DNA from: Corynebacterium macginleyi
Lineage (GTDB): Bacteria > Actinomycetota > Actinomycetes > Mycobacteriales > Mycobacteriaceae
Assembly (NCBI RefSeq): GCF_003688935.1
Contig: NZ_REGE01000015.1
Span: forward strand, 1-44,954
Reading direction: 5' to 3'
Length of the DNA stretch: 44,954 nt
Shown piece after piece: positions 42,344-44,954 of the stretch. Position numbers and translations under genes: made by a program. A model generated the notes under the pieces. That model saw only the letters and a program-made list of their open reading frames with translations, was not told where the DNA came from and ran no database searches. The first letter of the stretch is position 1. Each line of letters opens with the position of its first letter.

Positions 42344-43677
42344 TCCTTAAGTTCGTCCACAGGCCCAACATGAGTCGGTATCTCATCTTGAGAACTCAAC
42401 GTGACACCCATTTCTTCCTCGAGGCGTTGACGTTGCTTCTTGGACTCCAAAGCGTCCGATAATTTCTGCTTCGGCGGCAGCGTGTACCGACGCCGCAAAT
42501 CCTCCTCCAGGTCCTTATCACCCAGAATCAACCCGGCGTTCTTCAACCCGGCAAGGTCCGCCGCACTGATTTCCTTCTTCGACGCAATCGGGTCAAAAGT
42601 CACACGCGGTGCCAAACCAGTGTGGTCCGGGAACGCCACTCGCACCAGGTCCTCCACCACATGCTGCGTGGCTATATCAGCCAACCACTCCGCGGTGGTC
42701 TGCAAAGACTGAATAAACAAGTCCGATTGTGTTTCAGCCAGCGCATACGACCCGCCCTTGCCCTCCAGATTCAGGAAGTGAGCAAGCACACTCTTAGCAA
42801 TCATGCTGTCGTGGTAATTAATCGCCTCACGCGGCGAAACCAACTGCCCCGAAGTACCCAACAATTGCAGTTTCGCGCCGGCAGGAATCGACGCACCAGC
42901 ATGCTCCCCAGCACGAAAACCCTCAACAATTCCCTGACCATCAGCCAAATCCTTATCCGGGTCCATCGCCACTTCAGAACCCGTATACACCGGCACACCC
43001 ATGCCATTACGGTCCAAAGTACTAAGCTCCAGCCGCAGCAGTGAGTCCCGCAGCTTCCAATGCTTATACGCCGGACGCAACACAGACTTACCAGTCCACT
43101 GCGACCCCTCGTCATCAAAAACATAAGCTACGAGCCGGTCTACGGGAATTTCACGCACCTCGTCGCCACGTCGGGTACCGGCAGCAGCGGTCTGACGGAT
43201 TGACATCAACCCACCGTCGTCATCGACGTTGATTGCATCAATCGTCCCCGGCCACCGCGGGGCCAACTTCACGAGGTGTTCGCGACCATCCGCGCCAGGT
43301 TCGTACACCTGCTCAAAAAACATGTGCCCAAACTGCATCGCTTTCAGCGCCTGTTCCAGGTGCTTTTCCCACGACACCCGCCCGGTACGCGGCGCAAACG
43401 GCTTATTAGGGTCCTCGCCCTTAGCCCGCAGCCGCAAGTCCTCACAGACGGCGGCAACGATGTCATCGGGCGCGCCGTTCGGCTCCACGAACCACGTGGC
43501 ACGCCGAATCGGCAGAGTCACTGCACGCAACACCGATGTGACCTGCGCGTCCTCACGCCCCATCTTCGCAAACACACGAGCGGAATGCGGGAAGCGCAGT
43601 TCCCAGTTATCTTCCGACAGGGCGTGGTTACGGGCGGCCCGCGCATGGCCTACCTCACGCGCCTTAAATCCAGCCAC
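42340..43677 (-). CDS. portal protein, 445 aa
   Basis: Matches the DUF935/portal type of actinobacterial phages: QVTSVLRAVTLPIRRATWFVEP, HLEQALKAMQFGHMFFEQVY, QWTGKSVLRPAYKHWKLRD. It forms the dodecameric ring by which DNA enters the capsid. I chose GTG 43677 as start because AAGGAGG lies eight bases upstream; GTG 43686 would place the ribosome site over the start. It ends in the protease start (ATGA). Confidence 0.9.
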   Translation of the reverse strand: MAGFKAREVGHARAARNHALSEDNWELRFPHSARVFAKMGREDAQVTSVLRAVTLPIRRATWFVEPNGAPDDIVAAVCEDLRLRAKGEDPNKPFAPRTGRVSWEKHLEQALKAMQFGHMFFEQVYEPGADGREHLVKLAPRWPGTIDAINVDDDGGLMSIRQTAAAGTRRGDEVREIPVDRLVAYVFDDEGSQWTGKSVLRPAYKHWKLRDSLLRLELSTLDRNGMGVPVYTGSEVAMDPDKDLADGQGIVEGFRAGEHAGASIPAGAKLQLLGTSGQLVSPREAINYHDSMIAKSVLAHFLNLEGKGGSYALAETQSDLFIQSLQTTAEWLADIATQHVVEDLVRVAFPDHTGLAPRVTFDPIASKKEISAADLAGLKNAGLILGDKDLEEDLRRRYTLPPKQKLSDALESKKQRQRLEEEMGVTLSSQDEIPTHVGPVDELKE

Positions 43678-43690
43678 AGCGGCCACCTCC

Positions 43691-44766
43691 TTAGAAACTC
43701 ATTTCAGCAACTCGACGACCGCGTTTCACGCCCCGGGCCGAGCTGACATAGTGCGTGCGGCGTTTCACTTCGCCGTCGAACTCACCAACCCCGTATTCCT
43801 GCAATCCCCACACAGCCAACGTGGCGGCAACCAGGACGGTCACATCACCGGCATAACGGTCCAGACTTCGGAACCGACCGTTCTTCGACCGTTCCTGAGC
43901 CACACCAAGCGCATCCAACCACCGCTGCGCCCCATCATGCGCAATACGTTTCTCAGCCCACATGCGCAAAAACAACTCGTAAGCTTTCGACACTTGGGCG
44001 CCGCCCAGCGTCTCCGGCGCAACACCAATACCGCGCAAGGGGTCCACCAACGTGGAACACTGCCCCGACGGGTCGAGCACCACCGCAGCAGGGTCATTCA
44101 ACTCAACGGTGCTCCCCACCTTGTCCACAACAAGGCCACGGTCAAAATCCTCATAAGGGGCCAGCGACAAGAAAACCTTGTCGCCCCATTGGGCGGCAGA
44201 CACCACACCGACAGCTTCACCGTCCGGCGTCACATCCACAGCAAGGCAAGACTCACCCAACGACGACGGCATCATGGCAGACGCCACCAACCACGCCTCA
44301 TAATCAATCACCGGAACAAAATCATCAACCAAGTCACCATCACGCGGCACCCAATAACCCTGACCCAGCGTCTCCACAAGGAACGGCTCCAGCAGAGCTT
44401 CCGAGCTACGCGCCGAATTAGCTTCAGAACGCACCTCGTCCAGCTGCACACCCGGCCGCGGCTCATTCACCAATGATGGATTCGCCTTAGCCCACGTTAC
44501 TTCCTCGAATGGGTCATCGTCTTCCTCGCGGCACCACTCCTTGAAAAGAATGCCGTCGGCACCATCGAGCGCGGCCCAGCGCTTAGCGGAAAAAATCGCA
44601 CCATGAAAATGCTCATGAATATTCACCGGCGACGAAATAAACACCTTCTGCGCGTTCGGCCGCGCCTTCGTGGTGTTATTCATCGCAGCATAGACCTCAT
44701 TAGGCAGGTCAAAACACTCGTCAAAAATCAGCCAATCAAACGACAAGCCACGCCCAGTTTTCTTCG
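43691..44766 (-). pseudogene. large terminase, 5' end removed by an IS256-family insertion
   Basis: The retained part starts at the Walker B segment (GRGLSFDWLIFDECFDLP). It continues through NNTTKARPNAQKVFISSPVN to the nuclease domain (CLAVDVTPDGEAVGVV, AAVVLDPSGQC, RYAGDVTVLVAATLAVWGL). The Walker A region and the rest of the N-terminus are replaced by IS DNA. The frame is open to about 44766, before the IS. Without its ATPase start the protein cannot package DNA. The remaining 5' part may lie beyond the element, outside the window. Confidence 0.85.
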
Positions 44767-44954
44767 TGGGTTGCGTCCAGTAGTGTGGTGTAACGCTTGC
44801 TGATGGTGGGCCCCGGAAATAGTGGGACGGTCACCGTCAGTTAACCTTTCGACTCAACTACCACATCTCACCGAAAGGCATATGACGATGACCGCTGCAC
44901 CACATTCTATCGACCCGACAACCTACTTGGATGATCTGCTCGCTCAAGCCTCCC
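44767..44954 (+). mobile_element. left end of an IS256-family insertion sequence
   Basis: Terminase similarity stops near 44766, and a non-coding leader leads to a transposase start at 44882. The precise IS border cannot be fixed by eye; it is between about 44758 and 44795. The element continues outside the window. Confidence 0.75.
44882..44954 (+). CDS. IS256-family transposase, N-terminal fragment
   Basis: The frame opens with MTMTAAPHSIDPTTYLDDLL and continues out of the window. This matches the N-terminus of IS256-type mutator transposases that are common in Corynebacterium. GAAAGG lies before ATG 44882. Only 24 codons are visible, so the catalytic DDE residues cannot be checked. Confidence 0.75.
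   Translation, partial: MTMTAAPHSIDPTTYLDDLLAQAS

Noticed and set aside
1..44954. tRNA, rRNA or integrase genes marking the prophage ends
   Set aside because: None was found on reading both strands, so the attachment site is inferred only from the truncated DUF559 gene.

Overview
The window looks like part of a Corynebacterium chromosome. The GC content is moderately high. A fused biotin carboxylase/BCCP subunit, lipoproteins, an eukaryotic-like Ser/Thr kinase, corynebacterial-type IS ends and a YPDG-type surface domain inside a phage protein all fit. The genus is inferred from protein character only.

Left part (1-18.8 kb), host DNA. A 3' fragment of an IS3-family element opens the window. 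Next is a signalling cluster: a lipoprotein on the minus strand, a second lipoprotein gene broken by one in-frame TAG, a transmembrane Ser/Thr kinase, and an FHA/winged-helix protein translationally coupled to the kinase. Then come a nucleoside hydrolase, a frameshifted amidase pseudogene, an MntA/HepT toxin-antitoxin pair, a 2H phosphoesterase and a fructose-type PTS permease with domain order B-C-A. A 5-oxoproline (pyroglutamate) locus follows: pxpA, fused pxpBC, and a biotin carboxylase/BCCP gene. After an unrelated-looking AAA ATPase it continues with an FCD-type GntR regulator, a decayed ycsI (DUF1445) remnant and an Nramp/YcsG-like transporter. Two matching palindromes with core TTGTTCAACAA, one before pxpA and one before the transporter, suggest that the GntR protein controls both arms.

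Right part (about 18.8-44.77 kb), a siphovirus-type prophage lying with its late genes on the minus strand. From right to left: large terminase (cut by an IS), portal, ClpP-like maturation protease with an embedded YPDG-like domain, decoration protein, major capsid protein, head-tail connectors, tail terminator, major tail protein, two chaperone genes, a roughly 2130-residue tape measure with a peptidase domain, distal tail and minor tail proteins, a collagen-containing fibre, and a lysis module. A plus-strand island of three small genes with its own promoter sits between the fibre genes and the endolysin. The prophage end next to the host (18.9-21.05 kb) carries five small plus-strand genes. 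Two of its promoters lie in an almost identical 100-bp cassette in which a 17-bp perfect palindrome exactly fills the -35/-10 spacer. A CRISPR-repeat-like hairpin pair with a 60-bp period lies between them.

The window ends in the 5' part of an IS256-family element inserted in the terminase gene, so the prophage is probably defective for packaging. No integrase, tRNA or rRNA gene was seen. The most interesting parts are the prophage-end module (duplicated palindromic promoters plus the repeat-like hairpins), the antisense moron island, the GntR/pxp regulon and the YPDG insertion in the capsid protease.
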